Shown here: one piece after another, positions 30,253-41,773 of the stretch | Position numbering within the stretch: the first letter of the stretch is position 1 | Layout: each line of letters starts with the position of its first letter | NCBI GenBank assembly: GCA_023419535.1 | Contig: JAEZXX010000034.1 | Coordinates: forward strand, 1-64,000 | From: Pseudomonadota bacterium | GTDB lineage: Bacteria; Pseudomonadota; Alphaproteobacteria; Rhizobiales; Rhizobiaceae | DNA: 64,000 nucleotides | Direction of reading: 5' to 3' | Notes under the pieces: generated by a model | What the model saw: the letters and a program-made list of their open reading frames with translations, nothing else | What the model was told of the DNA's origin: nothing | Database searches by the model: none | Program-made: the position numbers and the translations under genes

Positions 30253-30619
30253 GGAACGGGCGAACCGCTTCGACGATTGGATGCGCGACGCCTTCGCGCA
30301 GACCGGCGATTTCACGGTTCTCGTCGTCCTCGTCGAGATCGGCGAGCCGAGCGTCACGCCGGTCAGATCCACCTTCATGAACGTCGTCGGCGACGAGACG
30401 CGCTGGCGGGACATGGTCGCCCTGTTCGACGGATCGGGCGCGGCGTGGAACGGAGCCGCCTTCTTCCCGCTGCCGCAGCTGGTGCCGAGCGCGGCGGCGC
30501 GCCTGCATCTGCGCGAGCTGGAAATGCGGCTGCGGGAGGATCGGCGCGTCCTCAACGAAGGCCATTTCTTCGATGCCGCGGGCCGGCGGATCCTTCTGGA
30601 AGAGATCGTGAAGCATTGA
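30239..30619 (+). CDS. unknown protein, 126 residues, TTG start
   Basis: The reading frame starts at a TTG that overlaps the end of the previous gene by 14 bases, with no ATG in the first 15 codons. I do not recognise the product. It has an alternating hydrophobic stretch (DFTVLVVLVEIGEPSV) and a C-terminal charged helix ending LLEEIVKH. The stop overlaps the following gene's ATG (TGATG). No function can be assigned. Both overlaps support it being real. Confidence 0.65.
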   Translation: MSISEERANRFDDWMRDAFAQTGDFTVLVVLVEIGEPSVTPVRSTFMNVVGDETRWRDMVALFDGSGAAWNGAAFFPLPQLVPSAAARLHLRELEMRLREDRRVLNEGHFFDAAGRRILLEEIVKH

Positions 30620-31140
30620 TGGACGTCCCGCGGATCGAGACCGACCGGCTCATTCTTCGCGAGCCCGTTCTCGCCGATTTCGACGATTATGCCGCGATGT
30701 GGCGCGAGCCGGAGGTGCTTCGCTTCACGCAGCGCGTCGCGCCGCACCCCGAACTGATGTGGACGCGCTTCCTGCGCAATGCGGGCTTCTGGCGCCACCT
30801 CGGCTACGGGCTCTTCACGGTCGAGGAAAAGGCGACCGGACGCTTCGTCGGCCAGGTCGGCTTCTTCGACGCGCGCCGCGAGATCGAGCCTTCGCTCGCC
30901 GGGCTGCCCGAGGCGGGATGGACGCTGTGCGAGGCGTTCCATAGATTGGGCTACGGCCGCGAGGCGACCGGCGCGCTGATCGCCTGGGGCGAGCGCGCGC
31001 TGGCGGGCCACCGGGCGGTCGCTATCATCGACCTCGATCATCGGGTTTCGCGTGCGCTCGCCGAACGGCTCGGTTTCGCGTTCTTCGCCGAGACGGTCTA
31101 CCAGGATTCCCGGGTGGCGCTCTTCGAGCGCAGATTGTAG
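30619..31140 (+). CDS. GNAT acetyltransferase, RimJ/RimL type
   Basis: This 173-residue acetyltransferase opens IETDRLILREPVLADFDDYA, the RimJ/RimL-family start. The acetyl-CoA loop region is GYGREATGALIAWGE and the end is LGFAFFAETVYQDS. Proteins of this type acetylate ribosomal-protein N-termini or small molecules. The ATG overlaps the previous stop by one base, placing it third in a small operon. Confidence 0.85.
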   Translation: MDVPRIETDRLILREPVLADFDDYAAMWREPEVLRFTQRVAPHPELMWTRFLRNAGFWRHLGYGLFTVEEKATGRFVGQVGFFDARREIEPSLAGLPEAGWTLCEAFHRLGYGREATGALIAWGERALAGHRAVAIIDLDHRVSRALAERLGFAFFAETVYQDSRVALFERRL

Positions 31141-31260
31141 GGCGCCCTTCGATCTTCGCGCTGCAGCGGGATGCGGTCGGTTCGCGCCCTATCGTTCCCC
31201 ATCCGATCGATTAGATTTGACACGAGGCGGCAAGACCGCCCGACCGGGAGAGGAGACGGC

Positions 31261-33558
<2,298 letters not shown>

Positions 33559-33685
33559 GGACGCACGGCTACGGTCCGTTAGCCGCCTTGCGGGGCCGAG
33601 GCTTCCCCGGACCGCGGCTTCGGATAGATTGTTCGCGACGAAGGCGGGGGCTCCGGCTCCCGGTCGCCAAACCGAAAGGACATCG

Positions 33686-34588
33686 ATGCGCAAGGTTCGC
33701 AAGGCCGTCTTCCCCGTCGCGGGTCTGGGAACGCGCTTCCTGCCCGCCACCAAGGCGATCCCGAAGGAGATGCTGACGGTCGTCGACCGTCCGGTCATCC
33801 AGTATGTCGTGGACGAGGCCCGGCAGGCCGGCATCGAGCACCTGATCTTCGTGACCGGGCGCAACAAGGGCGTCATCGAGGACTATTTCGACATCCAGGT
33901 CGAGCTGGTGAACACGCTGACCGATCGCGGCAAGCAGGCCGAACTCGACCTTCTCGACCGTCTGCAGCCGACGCCGGGCACCGCCAGCTTCACGCGCCAG
34001 CAGGCCCCGCTGGGGCTCGGCCATGCCGTCTGGTGCGCGCGCGATCTGGTCGGTCCCGAGCCCTTCGCTCTGCTCCTGCCCGACATGATCATGCAGGCCG
34101 ACGAGGGCTGCATGAAGAAGATGGTCGAGCTCTACGAGGAGACCGGGGGCAACGTGGTCTCGGTCGAGCAGTGCGAGCCCGAGGAGACCAACAAATACGG
34201 CATCGTCGGCCGGGCCGAGGACGTCGGAACAGGCTTCCGGATCGACGGCATGGTGGAGAAGCCCAAGCCTGCCGACGCGCCCTCGAACTTCTTCATCTCG
34301 GGCCGCTACATCCTGCAGCCGGAGATCTTCGAGATCCTAGCGACGCAGGAGAAGGGCGCGGGCAACGAGATCCAGCTGACCGACGCCATGCTCAAGCTGA
34401 CGAAGGCCCAGGACTTCTACGGCTACCATTTCACCGGGCGAACCTTCGACTGCGGCTCGAAGGAAGGCTTCATCGAGGCCAACGTCGCCTTTGCGCTCTG
34501 GCGCCCGGACATCCGCGGCAAGGTCTATGATCATCTCCAGATGCTCATGGACACGGTTGAGCCGGCCCGCAAGCGCGCGGCGGAGTGA
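33686..34588 (+). CDS. galU: UTP-glucose-1-phosphate uridylyltransferase
   Basis: The enzyme makes UDP-glucose, the donor for many surface glycans and the substrate of GalE. The 300-residue protein has [20 protein letters not shown] (nucleotide loop) at residues 8-27. [12 protein letters not shown] and NEIQLTDAM follow, as expected for GalU. The ATG at 33686 has AAAGGA 7 nt upstream; a longer frame from 33629 is not needed. The stop overlaps the antisense end of a small membrane gene. Confidence 0.94.
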   Translation: MRKVRKAVFPVAGLGTRFLPATKAIPKEMLTVVDRPVIQYVVDEARQAGIEHLIFVTGRNKGVIEDYFDIQVELVNTLTDRGKQAELDLLDRLQPTPGTASFTRQQAPLGLGHAVWCARDLVGPEPFALLLPDMIMQADEGCMKKMVELYEETGGNVVSVEQCEPEETNKYGIVGRAEDVGTGFRIDGMVEKPKPADAPSNFFISGRYILQPEIFEILATQEKGAGNEIQLTDAMLKLTKAQDFYGYHFTGRTFDCGSKEGFIEANVAFALWRPDIRGKVYDHLQMLMDTVEPARKRAAE

Positions 34589-34871
34589 CGGCCGCGGCGG
34601 CGGCAGCGGCTTCGCCGGCCGCTTCCGCCGCCTGCTGCGCGACGAAGGTGAAGACGAGCGAGGCGAGCAGGCAGAGCACCGCCGGCTTGGCGCCCGACAG
34701 ACTGTCCACCAGCTTGGAGAGCGCGGTGGCCGTGTCCGCGATGGTGTCGGTGAGTTCCGGGTCGGCCTCCTCTTCGGGGGTGGCCTGAAGCTGCTTCCAG
34801 ACGATGGCGGCGAACAGCGCGAAGGCGATCACCGCCATCAGGAGCGCCGCGACCGCGATGAGCGAATTCAT
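34545..34871 (-). CDS. small membrane protein of unknown function
   Basis: This 108-residue protein has an N-terminal hydrophobic helix ([23 protein letters not shown]) and a second helix around residues 64-82 ([18 protein letters not shown]). An alanine-rich tail follows. An excellent ribosome-binding site (GGGGGGAGG) precedes the ATG at 34871. Its last 44 bases overlap the galU 3' end on the other strand. I do not recognise a family. Confidence 0.7.
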   Translation of the reverse strand: MNSLIAVAALLMAVIAFALFAAIVWKQLQATPEEEADPELTDTIADTATALSKLVDSLSGAKPAVLCLLASLVFTFVAQQAAEAAGEAAAAAAAVTPPRACGPAQPCP

Positions 34872-35091
34872 CGCCTCCCCCCGTTCCCCCGGATACGAGC
34901 CGAAGGTGACCGGGACGAACGCCGCCCGGACCGCCCGTCCCGAACGAGCCGCTCGATAGCACACCACATGGTAGCGGTTTCTGAGCGCCTTGCAATCGCG
35001 TTCTGCGATGTCGCGCCGCCACCGTCACGGCGAGTCGATCAAGGCAATCGGCGGTGCGCGCGCCTTTGGCAGGCGAAAACGCGATCGAAGA

Positions 35092-36765
35092 TCAGCGCTG
35101 GAGGCGGATGCCGAGACGGATCGAGTTCGCCGAATATCGTGCGGCCTCGATCTCGCTCTCCAGCCGCTCGTGACGCGCCAGCGCGGTGAAGGCCAGCCCG
35201 CGGTTGATCCAATAGGTGAGGCCGGCTTCGCCGGCATAGGTCTGATCGTCCACCGCGGAGGGCCCGGAGCGATCGCGCAGCGCCGCCGTCACCCGCCCGG
35301 TCAGGTCGAGGCGGGCCGTCGCGCGGTGCTGGAGGGCGAGGGCGGTCTCGTAGACCGTGGAGGTGGACAGACCTCCCGAGTCCGGGTCGAAGAAGGTCGC
35401 CGCCGTCAGGAGCACATCCGTGCCCCGCTTGGGCGACCATGCGACGGAGACGTCCGCCGTGGGCGAGCCGAGCGTCGGCAGGGCGCCTGCGACCGGCGCA
35501 TTCCAGGCGTAGCCGAGTGCCGCTTCTCCCGAGATCTTTTCGCCGAGATCGAAGGCAATGCCGGCGCGCAGCGCCGAGATCGCCGAATCGCGATCGAGCC
35601 CGGTGCCGTCCTCGCGTCCGTCGAACATGCGTCGCCCGAGGGAGCCCTGCACGAAGGGTTCGAGGGCGGGCGAGAAGGCGTAGCCGGCGCGAAGGCCGAG
35701 GGTCGCCGTGGTGAAGTCGTCCGCCCCGGAGGCGCCGTCGAAGCGACGCTCCTCGCGCACGACGTCGCCGCTGGCCGTCAGGCCCGTCCGCCCGACTTCG
35801 CGGGTCAGGTCGGCACCGACGGAATAGGCGAGAACGTCCGGCCGGTCGGAGGGCGGCAGCAGCGGATCGGTGCGGATCGGGTCCTCGCGCGAATAGGCCA
35901 AGGCGCCGCGCACGGCGCCCGACCAGTCGGCGCCGAGGTCCAGGAGAAGGCGTGCGTCCACCGCAAATCGCGGATCCTCCTCGATCGAGCCCCCGGAATT
36001 GCGCCGGTAGGACGCGCTGGCGTCGATCTCCGCCTGATGCCGTGCCCAGTCCGAGACGAGGCGCGCCGAAAGCACCGTGTCGGAGAAGACGCCGCTCTCT
36101 TCGGTCGGGCTGTCGTCGAGATTGTCGGACGCGCCGAGCTCCTGGCGCAGGACCGGATAGAGCCGGAAGCGCCCGACGCGGATGCCGTCGGCGGCGAAGG
36201 GGTCGGTTTCGACCGTCGGAAAGCTCGGGCGCAGATCGGCCGCGGCGCGGTTGATCCGCTCCTCGGCCCCCGCGGGCGAGAAGGTCGGCGAGCGGACGGG
36301 GCCGGTGGTGCGGAAGGGAAGGCTCGCCGGCTGGCTGGCGGCCCGGTCCGCGGAGATGCCCTGTGCCGCGGCGGGACCCGCCGGCAGGGCTTCAGGCGCG
36401 GTCCGGCGTCCGCCGCGCGGCGCCTGCGGATCGTCGAAGAGATCGAACTCCAGTCCGCTCGGCTGGGATTCCCGCTCGGCGTCGTCCGGCCGGTCGATCG
36501 GCTCTGCCGGGGCCGCCGGCAAAGCCGGTGCGTTCTCGAACTGGCCGGGATCGCTCGGGAGGGCGGGCTCGGAGGCCTCGTCCTCGAGGATGCGCCCGTT
36601 TCCGGCGGGCTCCGTGCGCAGCTGGAAGTCCTGGAACCGCGACCCCTGCGAGCCGTCTACGGGCTGGGCGGTCGCGAGCGGCACGTGCGCTGCGCCGGCG
36701 CCGAGGGCCAGCGCCAGCGTCAGAACCGCCTTGGAGGTGCGCCGGACCATACCGAACCCATGCAT
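35092..36765 (-). CDS. outer-membrane beta-barrel protein
   Basis: This 557-residue protein has a signal peptide (about 1-34, ending PLATAQ). A proline/acid-rich periplasmic stretch follows (35-180), then a long C-terminal region of alternating short amphipathic strands typical of a beta-barrel. The final residues, SANSIRLGIRLQR, end in an aromatic-poor strand. It resembles the 'outer membrane beta-barrel protein' families found beside polysaccharide genes (BBP2-like). The exact role is unknown. A CtrA-like box lies about 55 bp upstream. Confidence 0.8.
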   Translation of the reverse strand: MHGFGMVRRTSKAVLTLALALGAGAAHVPLATAQPVDGSQGSRFQDFQLRTEPAGNGRILEDEASEPALPSDPGQFENAPALPAAPAEPIDRPDDAERESQPSGLEFDLFDDPQAPRGGRRTAPEALPAGPAAAQGISADRAASQPASLPFRTTGPVRSPTFSPAGAEERINRAAADLRPSFPTVETDPFAADGIRVGRFRLYPVLRQELGASDNLDDSPTEESGVFSDTVLSARLVSDWARHQAEIDASASYRRNSGGSIEEDPRFAVDARLLLDLGADWSGAVRGALAYSREDPIRTDPLLPPSDRPDVLAYSVGADLTREVGRTGLTASGDVVREERRFDGASGADDFTTATLGLRAGYAFSPALEPFVQGSLGRRMFDGREDGTGLDRDSAISALRAGIAFDLGEKISGEAALGYAWNAPVAGALPTLGSPTADVSVAWSPKRGTDVLLTAATFFDPDSGGLSTSTVYETALALQHRATARLDLTGRVTAALRDRSGPSAVDDQTYAGEAGLTYWINRGLAFTALARHERLESEIEAARYSANSIRLGIRLQR

Positions 36766-36818
36766 CGTTCCGGCGGCGAGCCCCGCCGCAATCCTTTCCG
36801 AACCCTAAAGCCGCATGG

Positions 36819-36833
36819 TTAAGAAGGCCTTTA
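36819..36833. promoter_or_regulatory. CtrA-like box (TTAA-N7-TTTA)
   Basis: TTAA (36819-36822), seven bases, then TTTA (36830-36833): one mismatch from the alphaproteobacterial CtrA consensus TTAA-N7-TTAA. It lies between the outer-membrane gene (minus) and kdsD (plus). The match is by eye and chance hits are possible, though TTAA is rare in this GC-rich DNA. Confidence 0.4.
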
Positions 36834-36928
36834 CGACCGCCGATCGACGGCTCGGAGCGGCGCGACGGGCGGGTACCGGACGGCGCCGCGATGCTGTAGA
36901 GCCGGGCGCGAGAAGGAGGCGTGCCGTC

Positions 36929-37906
36929 ATGAGCGAAATCGAAGGGTCCCCCGGCCTCCAGTCGGCCCTGCGGACAATCTCCACCGAGGCCGAAGGCCTG
37001 CGGCTTCTGGCCGAGACCCTGTCCGGGGACATGCGCGAGGTCTTCGATCGGACCATCGCGCTCGTCGCCAACCTCAAGGGCCGCGTCATCGTCACGGGCG
37101 TCGGCAAGAGCGGCCATATCGGCTCCAAGCTCGCCGCCACCTTCGCCTCGACCGGGACGCCCGCCTTCTTCGTCCATCCCGTCGAGGCGGTCCACGGCGA
37201 TCTCGGCATGATCGGGCGCGACGACGCGGTGCTCGCCATATCCTGGTCCGGCGAGACGACGGAGCTGAAGGGCATCGTCTCCTACACGCGCCGCTTCTCC
37301 ATCCCTCTGATCGCGCTGACCTCGCGGCCGCAATCGGCGCTGGCGCAAGCTGCCGACGCTGCCCTGATCCTGCCGCGCGCGCCCGAGGCCTGCCCGCACG
37401 GCCTCGCGCCCACGACCTCGACGACGATGCAGCTCGCCCTCGGCGATGCCATCGCCGTGTCGCTCCTGGAACGGCGCGGCTTCTCCTCCAGCGACTTCCG
37501 CATCTTCCATCCCGGCGGGCAGCTGGGCGCGAGCCTGACCCATGTCGGCGACATCATGCACAAGGGCGAGACGCTGCCGCTGGTGGCGAGCGGCACGCCG
37601 ATGTCCGAGGCGATCCTCGTCATGTCGCGAAAGGGGTTCGGCTGCGTCGCGGTGGTGGAAGAGGGGCGCCTGCTCGGCCTCGTCACGGACGGGGATCTGC
37701 GCCGCCACATCGCGGGCGACCTCCTGTCGCGCACCGTCGACGAGGTGATGACCCGCGGGCCCAAGACGGTGCGGCGCGACACGCTGGCGGCCAAGGCGAT
37801 GGAGATGCTGAACGCGGCGAACATCACGACGCTGATGGTCGTGGAGGACGGCGAGCCGGTCGGCATCGTGCATCTGCACGATCTCCTGCGGATCGGCGTC
37901 GCCTGA
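36929..37906 (+). CDS. kdsD: D-arabinose-5-phosphate isomerase (KdsD/KpsF family)
   Basis: The enzyme converts ribulose-5-phosphate to arabinose-5-phosphate, the first step to Kdo in lipopolysaccharide. The 325-residue protein has an N-terminal SIS domain (GVGKSGHIGSKLAATFASTG, SWSGETTELKGIV) and two C-terminal CBS repeats (about 205-325). The ATG at 36929 has AAGGAGG 9 nt upstream. It is convergent with nfeD, with an inverted repeat over the junction. Confidence 0.92.
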   Translation: MSEIEGSPGLQSALRTISTEAEGLRLLAETLSGDMREVFDRTIALVANLKGRVIVTGVGKSGHIGSKLAATFASTGTPAFFVHPVEAVHGDLGMIGRDDAVLAISWSGETTELKGIVSYTRRFSIPLIALTSRPQSALAQAADAALILPRAPEACPHGLAPTTSTTMQLALGDAIAVSLLERRGFSSSDFRIFHPGGQLGASLTHVGDIMHKGETLPLVASGTPMSEAILVMSRKGFGCVAVVEEGRLLGLVTDGDLRRHIAGDLLSRTVDEVMTRGPKTVRRDTLAAKAMEMLNAANITTLMVVEDGEPVGIVHLHDLLRIGVA

Positions 37907-37918
37907 GCCCCCGGCTGC

Positions 37919-37937
37919 GCCCGTTCAGGGAACGGGC
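37919..37937. terminator. short inverted repeat between kdsD and nfeD
   Basis: GCCCGTTC and GAACGGGC flank a 3-nt loop at the convergent gene ends. It covers the nfeD stop and has no clear U tract. Confidence 0.4.
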
Positions 37938-38386
37938 TTGGAATCGGCCTTGGCCGGCCTGACCTTGAGAACCGAGCCGTCGGCGCTCTCGACGATGACC
38001 TGCGTGCCCGCCGGATAGTCCGGCCCCTCGACGCTCCACCAGCTATCGTCCAGCGAGACGCGCCCGCGTCCGTTGACGATCGCCTCGCTGAGGACGGCGC
38101 TGCGCCCGATCAGGCGCTGGGTGCGGCGGTTGAGCTCCGGACCGTCCTTCCGTTCGCCTCTCTGCCCGTACCATTTGTGACCGAGAAAGACGGCCACGGC
38201 GGACACGACGATGAAGCCCACGATCTGAACCTGCCAGCCGAGTTCGGGAAAGAAGAAGACGTTGGCGCCGACGACGAGGGCGGCGATGCCGAAGAACAGG
38301 AAGTAGACGCCGGGCGCGACGATCTCGAGCCCCAGAAGCACGAGGCCGAGGATCCACCAACCATAGGACGAGAGAAACTCAGCCAT
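37925..38386 (-). CDS. NfeD-family membrane protein
   Basis: This 153-residue NfeD1b-type protein has a membrane hairpin in the first 65 residues (GWWILGLVLLGLEIVAPGVYFLFFG). A C-terminal OB-fold domain follows (IGRSAVLSEAIVNGRGRVSLDDSWWSVEG). NfeD proteins partner stomatin-like proteins. The start overlaps the end of qmcA by 8 bases, supporting a two-gene qmcA-nfeD operon. Confidence 0.88.
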   Translation of the reverse strand: MAEFLSSYGWWILGLVLLGLEIVAPGVYFLFFGIAALVVGANVFFFPELGWQVQIVGFIVVSAVAVFLGHKWYGQRGERKDGPELNRRTQRLIGRSAVLSEAIVNGRGRVSLDDSWWSVEGPDYPAGTQVIVESADGSVLKVRPAKADSKPVP

Positions 38387-39404
38387 CGCGGCCGCGCTCA
38401 GTCACGGTCGGGATGCCGGAGCCGCGCCGCGGTGCCGCGGGGGGCGGCGCCGTGGTGCCTGGCGCCTGCGCCTCCGGGAAGCTGGCCCGCGCGATCTCGG
38501 CGATGCCGCCGATCGCCCCGATCAGCGAGGAAGCCTCCAGCGGCATCAGGACGACGCGCTGGTTCGGGGCGGAGGCGATCTTCGACAGGGCCTCGGTGTA
38601 TTTCTGGGCGACGAAGTAGTTGATGGCCTGTACGTCGCCGGCCGCGATCGCCTCGGATACCATCCTCGTCGCCTTGGCCTCGGCCTCCGCGAGGCGCTCG
38701 CGGGCCTCGGCTTCCCGGTAGGCGGCCTCGCGCTCGCCCTCGGCCTTGAGAATTTGGGACTGCTTCTCGCCTTCGGCCCGCAGGATCTTGGCCGCACGCG
38801 CGCCCTCCGCCTCCAGGATCTCGGCGCGCTTTTCGCGCTCGGCCATCATCTGCCGGCCCATGGATTCCACGAGATTGGCCGGCGGGTTGATGTCCTTGAT
38901 CTCGATGCGGGTGATCTTGATGCCCCAGGAGTGCGCCGCCTGGTCGACGACGCGCAGGATGCGCTCGGAGATGGCGTCGCGGTTCGACAGGAGATCGTCG
39001 AGGTCCATCGAGCCCATGACCGAGCGAAGATTGGTCATCACCAGGTTGAGGATGGCGTTCTCCAGCCCCGAGACCTCGTAGGCCGCGTTGGCGGCATCGA
39101 GGATCTGGTAGAAGGCGACGCCGTCGGCGGCGACGGAAGCGTTGTCTCGGGTGATGACCTCCTGCGTCGGAACGTCGAGCACCTGCTCCATCATGTTGAG
39201 CTTGTGGCCGATCCGTTCGACGAAGGGAACGATCAGGTTGAGGCCCGGCGTGAGCGTGCGCGTATAGCGGCCGAAATTCTCGACCGTCCAGTTGTAGCCC
39301 TGCGGCACGACCTTGATCGCCGACATCAGCGTGACGACGGCAAGGACGAGCAGAACGATCACGACGATCCCGAAGCCGGTCAGGCCGAATTCGTCCAGGG
39401 GCAT
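38379..39404 (-). CDS. qmcA: SPFH/Band-7 membrane protein (QmcA-like, paraslipin)
   Basis: This 341-residue inner-membrane protein has one N-terminal anchor (GIVVIVLLVLAVVTLM). It then has the Band-7 domain (VPQGYNWTVENFGRYTRTLTPG) and a long coiled coil rich in Ala/Glu (MMAEREKRAEILEAEGARAA onward, about 180-255). A proline-rich tail ends it. SPFH proteins form oligomeric membrane scaffolds with NfeD partners and modulate proteases. It lies 67 nt after hemH on the same strand, so the two may share a transcript. Confidence 0.9.
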   Translation of the reverse strand: MPLDEFGLTGFGIVVIVLLVLAVVTLMSAIKVVPQGYNWTVENFGRYTRTLTPGLNLIVPFVERIGHKLNMMEQVLDVPTQEVITRDNASVAADGVAFYQILDAANAAYEVSGLENAILNLVMTNLRSVMGSMDLDDLLSNRDAISERILRVVDQAAHSWGIKITRIEIKDINPPANLVESMGRQMMAEREKRAEILEAEGARAAKILRAEGEKQSQILKAEGEREAAYREAEARERLAEAEAKATRMVSEAIAAGDVQAINYFVAQKYTEALSKIASAPNQRVVLMPLEASSLIGAIGGIAEIARASFPEAQAPGTTAPPPAAPRRGSGIPTVTERGRDG

Positions 39405-39471
39405 GGGCAGGTCTCCGCACGGTCCGGTCGACCTTGGAGATATGATTCCGGACGGGGAAGGGAACCCGGGA

Positions 39472-40533
39472 TCAGGCGATCCAGCCGGAAAGCTCGCGCC
39501 GCACCATGTGCTCGATCACGTCCATGCCCTCGTCCGAATCGTTCAGGCAGGGAATATGGGAGAAATGGGTGCCGCCGTGCCCGCGGAAGATGTCGCCGGC
39601 TTCGCCTGCGATCTCCTCCAGCGTCTCCAGGCAGTCGGCCACGAAACCGGGATTGAGGATGGCGAGCGACTTCACGCCCTCCTTGGCCAGCGCCTCGACG
39701 GTCTTGTCCGTGTAGGGCTGCAGCCACTCCTCCGGGCCGAAGCGCGACTGGAAGGTCGTGATCAGCCGCCCCTTCGGCCATCCGAGACGCTCGTTCAGAA
39801 GGCGCGAGGTCTTCTGGCAATGGCAGTGATACGGGTCGCCCTTGCGGAAATAGCTCTGCGGGATGCCGTGATAGGACGCGATGACCTTCTCCGGTTCGAA
39901 ATCGAGCGTCGCCAGATGGGCCTCGATCGAACGGGCGAGCGCCTCGATGTAGACGGGCTCGTCATGATAGGCGGGCACGGTGCGCGAGGCCGGCATCCAG
40001 CGCTGGCCCATCAGGTGCTCGAAGAACTTGTCGTTCACCGTCGCGGTCGTGGCGGCCGAGTATTGCGGGTAGAGCGGGAAGCAGAGGATGCGCTCGCAGC
40101 CTTGGCCGATCAGCGCGTCGGTGCGCTCCGCGATCGACGGATTGCCGTAGCGCATGCCCCAGTCGACGACGATCTCGGCGTGTCCCGCGAGGCGCTGCGC
40201 CAGCTTCTCGCCCTGCGCGCGGGTGAAGGTGCGCAGCGGGCTTTCGTTTCTCTCGTGGTTCCAGATCTGCTCGTAGGCGTGGCCGGACTTCTTCGGCCGC
40301 GTGTTGAGGACGATGCCGTAGAGGATCGGGTACCAGGCCGCCCGCGGCCATTCGATGACGCGCTTGTCCGACAGGAACTCCTTCAGATAGCGGCGCATCG
40401 GCTTGAAGTCGGTGCCGTCGGGCGTTCCGAGGTTCACCAGAAGGACGCCGACCTTCTTCGGCTTCACCGGCGGATGGCCGGAGGGCAGGGGGCCGATGGC
40501 GGTCGCGATGCGCGGGTCGGAGAGAGAATCCAT
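39472..40533 (-). CDS. hemH: ferrochelatase
   Basis: The enzyme inserts iron into protoporphyrin IX, the last step of heme synthesis. The 353-residue protein shows VLLVNLGTPDGT near the start, FPLYPQYSAATTATVND in the middle, and the active-site SYHGIPQSYFRKGDPYHCHC with the metal-binding histidine. A late GFVADCLETLEEI motif follows. hemH next to omp10 is a conserved arrangement in rhizobia. It precedes qmcA. Confidence 0.94.
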   Translation of the reverse strand: MDSLSDPRIATAIGPLPSGHPPVKPKKVGVLLVNLGTPDGTDFKPMRRYLKEFLSDKRVIEWPRAAWYPILYGIVLNTRPKKSGHAYEQIWNHERNESPLRTFTRAQGEKLAQRLAGHAEIVVDWGMRYGNPSIAERTDALIGQGCERILCFPLYPQYSAATTATVNDKFFEHLMGQRWMPASRTVPAYHDEPVYIEALARSIEAHLATLDFEPEKVIASYHGIPQSYFRKGDPYHCHCQKTSRLLNERLGWPKGRLITTFQSRFGPEEWLQPYTDKTVEALAKEGVKSLAILNPGFVADCLETLEEIAGEAGDIFRGHGGTHFSHIPCLNDSDEGMDVIEHMVRRELSGWIA

Positions 40534-40571
40534 CGAGTTCGTCCGCGTGTCGTCAGGAAAACGTGAAACGA

Positions 40572-40599
40572 AAACCCCCGCGACGAGCGGCGCGGGGGT
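40572..40599 (-). terminator. terminator of omp10
   Basis: On the minus strand, AACCCCCGCG pairs with CGCGGGGGTT (arms 40590-40599 and 40572-40581) and is followed by TTCGTTT. It lies about 55 nt after the omp10 stop and 39 nt before the hemH start. Confidence 0.8.
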
Positions 40600-40654
40600 T
40601 CGTCCGATCCGGATTATGGGGTTTCGTCCGCGTCTCTTCCAGACGCGCGGACGA

Positions 40655-41038
40655 TCAGGCGCGGCGCGTCAGATCGAAGCGGTTTCCGCCGGAGGTCACG
40701 CAGGACAGAAGGTCCGCGGACATCTGGTTGCAGTTCACCGCCGATTCCTGGCCGGTCGAATTGGACCGGGACGAGATGGTCACCTGCCCCTGGCCGATCG
40801 TGCGATAGGTTCCGCGGGCGAGCGGCGCACCCGTGCCGGTCTCGGTGGAGGTGAAGGTTCCGCCCTGGAAGCTCGCCGTGTAGGCGACCGGGCCGCCCAC
40901 CGACGCCCAGCTGCCCTCGACGCCGGTCGGGCGCGGCGCGATCTCGGCGCGGCCACCGCCCATTTCGCCCGGCGAGACGCAGGCGCCGAGGAGGCCGCCG
41001 GTCAGAAGAAGGGCGCTGATTCTGATGGCTCGTGTCAT
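40655..41038 (-). CDS. omp10: outer-membrane lipoprotein of the Omp10 family
   Basis: This 127-residue lipoprotein has a signal peptide ending in the lipobox LLGAC (Cys20). The mature part, GVEGSWASVGGPVAYTASFQ...NCNQMSADLLSC...FDLTRR, follows the pattern of Brucella Omp10, a small outer-membrane lipoprotein. It is upstream of hemH, as in other rhizobia. A strong terminator follows. The role in the envelope is not known in detail. Confidence 0.85.
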   Translation of the reverse strand: MTRAIRISALLLTGGLLGACVSPGEMGGGRAEIAPRPTGVEGSWASVGGPVAYTASFQGGTFTSTETGTGAPLARGTYRTIGQGQVTISSRSNSTGQESAVNCNQMSADLLSCVTSGGNRFDLTRRA

Positions 41039-41146
41039 CGCTCGGTCCTTGGAGATGGCGCGTTGCGGCAGTCGATCCGATTATGTCGCCTGCGGGCCGC
41101 GTGAAAAGGGGCCCGGGGTCGCAAAACGCTCGTTCGCCCACCTGTT

Positions 41147-41605
41147 TCAGATGGTTTCGACCTCGCGGCGGGCCGGGATCACCGAATGGACCGACGCGAC
41201 GGTCTCCAGCGAGCGGATCCGCCCGTCGGTGGTGAAGGCGAACCAATACATGGCGGTGCCGGTGATCAGCGATCCGTCGTCGGCGTCCTGCCGGGTCCAG
41301 TCGCAGCGGGCGGCGGCCGCGTCGCCGTCGACAATGATGCCGCGCAGTTCGTAGGCGATGTAGCGCGCCCGCCGGAAGAGTTCGGCAAGGAAGGCCCGGG
41401 CTTCGTCCTCCCCGGCCAGCCTGTACTCGCCTTCGAGCCGGTCGAACCAGGGGGCGTCGATCATCCCGACATTGGAGCGGTTCGTGAACACGGCGCCCGG
41501 GGCGAAATGGCGCGCGAGTTCACCCGGCGTGCCGCTCATCACGGCATCCATGACCTCGCGCACAACGGCATGTTCGCGGCGATCGTCAACCCAGAATTCG
41601 TTCAT
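41147..41605 (-). CDS. SnoaL-like / nuclear transport factor 2-like protein
   Basis: This 152-residue protein of the NTF2-like superfamily has an N-terminal helix (HAVVREVMDAVMSG) and the strands DWTRQDADDGSLITGTAMYWFAF that line the cone-shaped pocket. The family includes enzymes and orphan binding proteins, so function is unknown. It lies between omp10 and hss on the same strand, with gaps of more than 100 nt on both sides. Confidence 0.75.
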   Translation of the reverse strand: MNEFWVDDRREHAVVREVMDAVMSGTPGELARHFAPGAVFTNRSNVGMIDAPWFDRLEGEYRLAGEDEARAFLAELFRRARYIAYELRGIIVDGDAAAARCDWTRQDADDGSLITGTAMYWFAFTTDGRIRSLETVASVHSVIPARREVETI

Positions 41606-41721
41606 CCGCGACCCCCCGTCCTGGGGACGGGGGCCCTTCGATTGGGGAACGCGACGCTGCGGAGGCTCCGCAGTTCATCGGTCCGTCATGGAGAAGGGGC
41701 GCGGGGCCGATAAGGTTCCAG

Positions 41722-41758
41722 AAGCCGCAACCGTCGCTTCGATCGACGGATGCGGCTT
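41722..41758 (-). terminator. imperfect hairpin after hss
   Basis: AAGCCGCA pairs with TGCGGCTT, with an inner CCGTCG/CGACGG stem and one A-A mismatch. It lies 16 nt after the hss stop. The U tract is short. Confidence 0.55.
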
Positions 41759-41773
41759 TCCTCGCCCGCGTGG

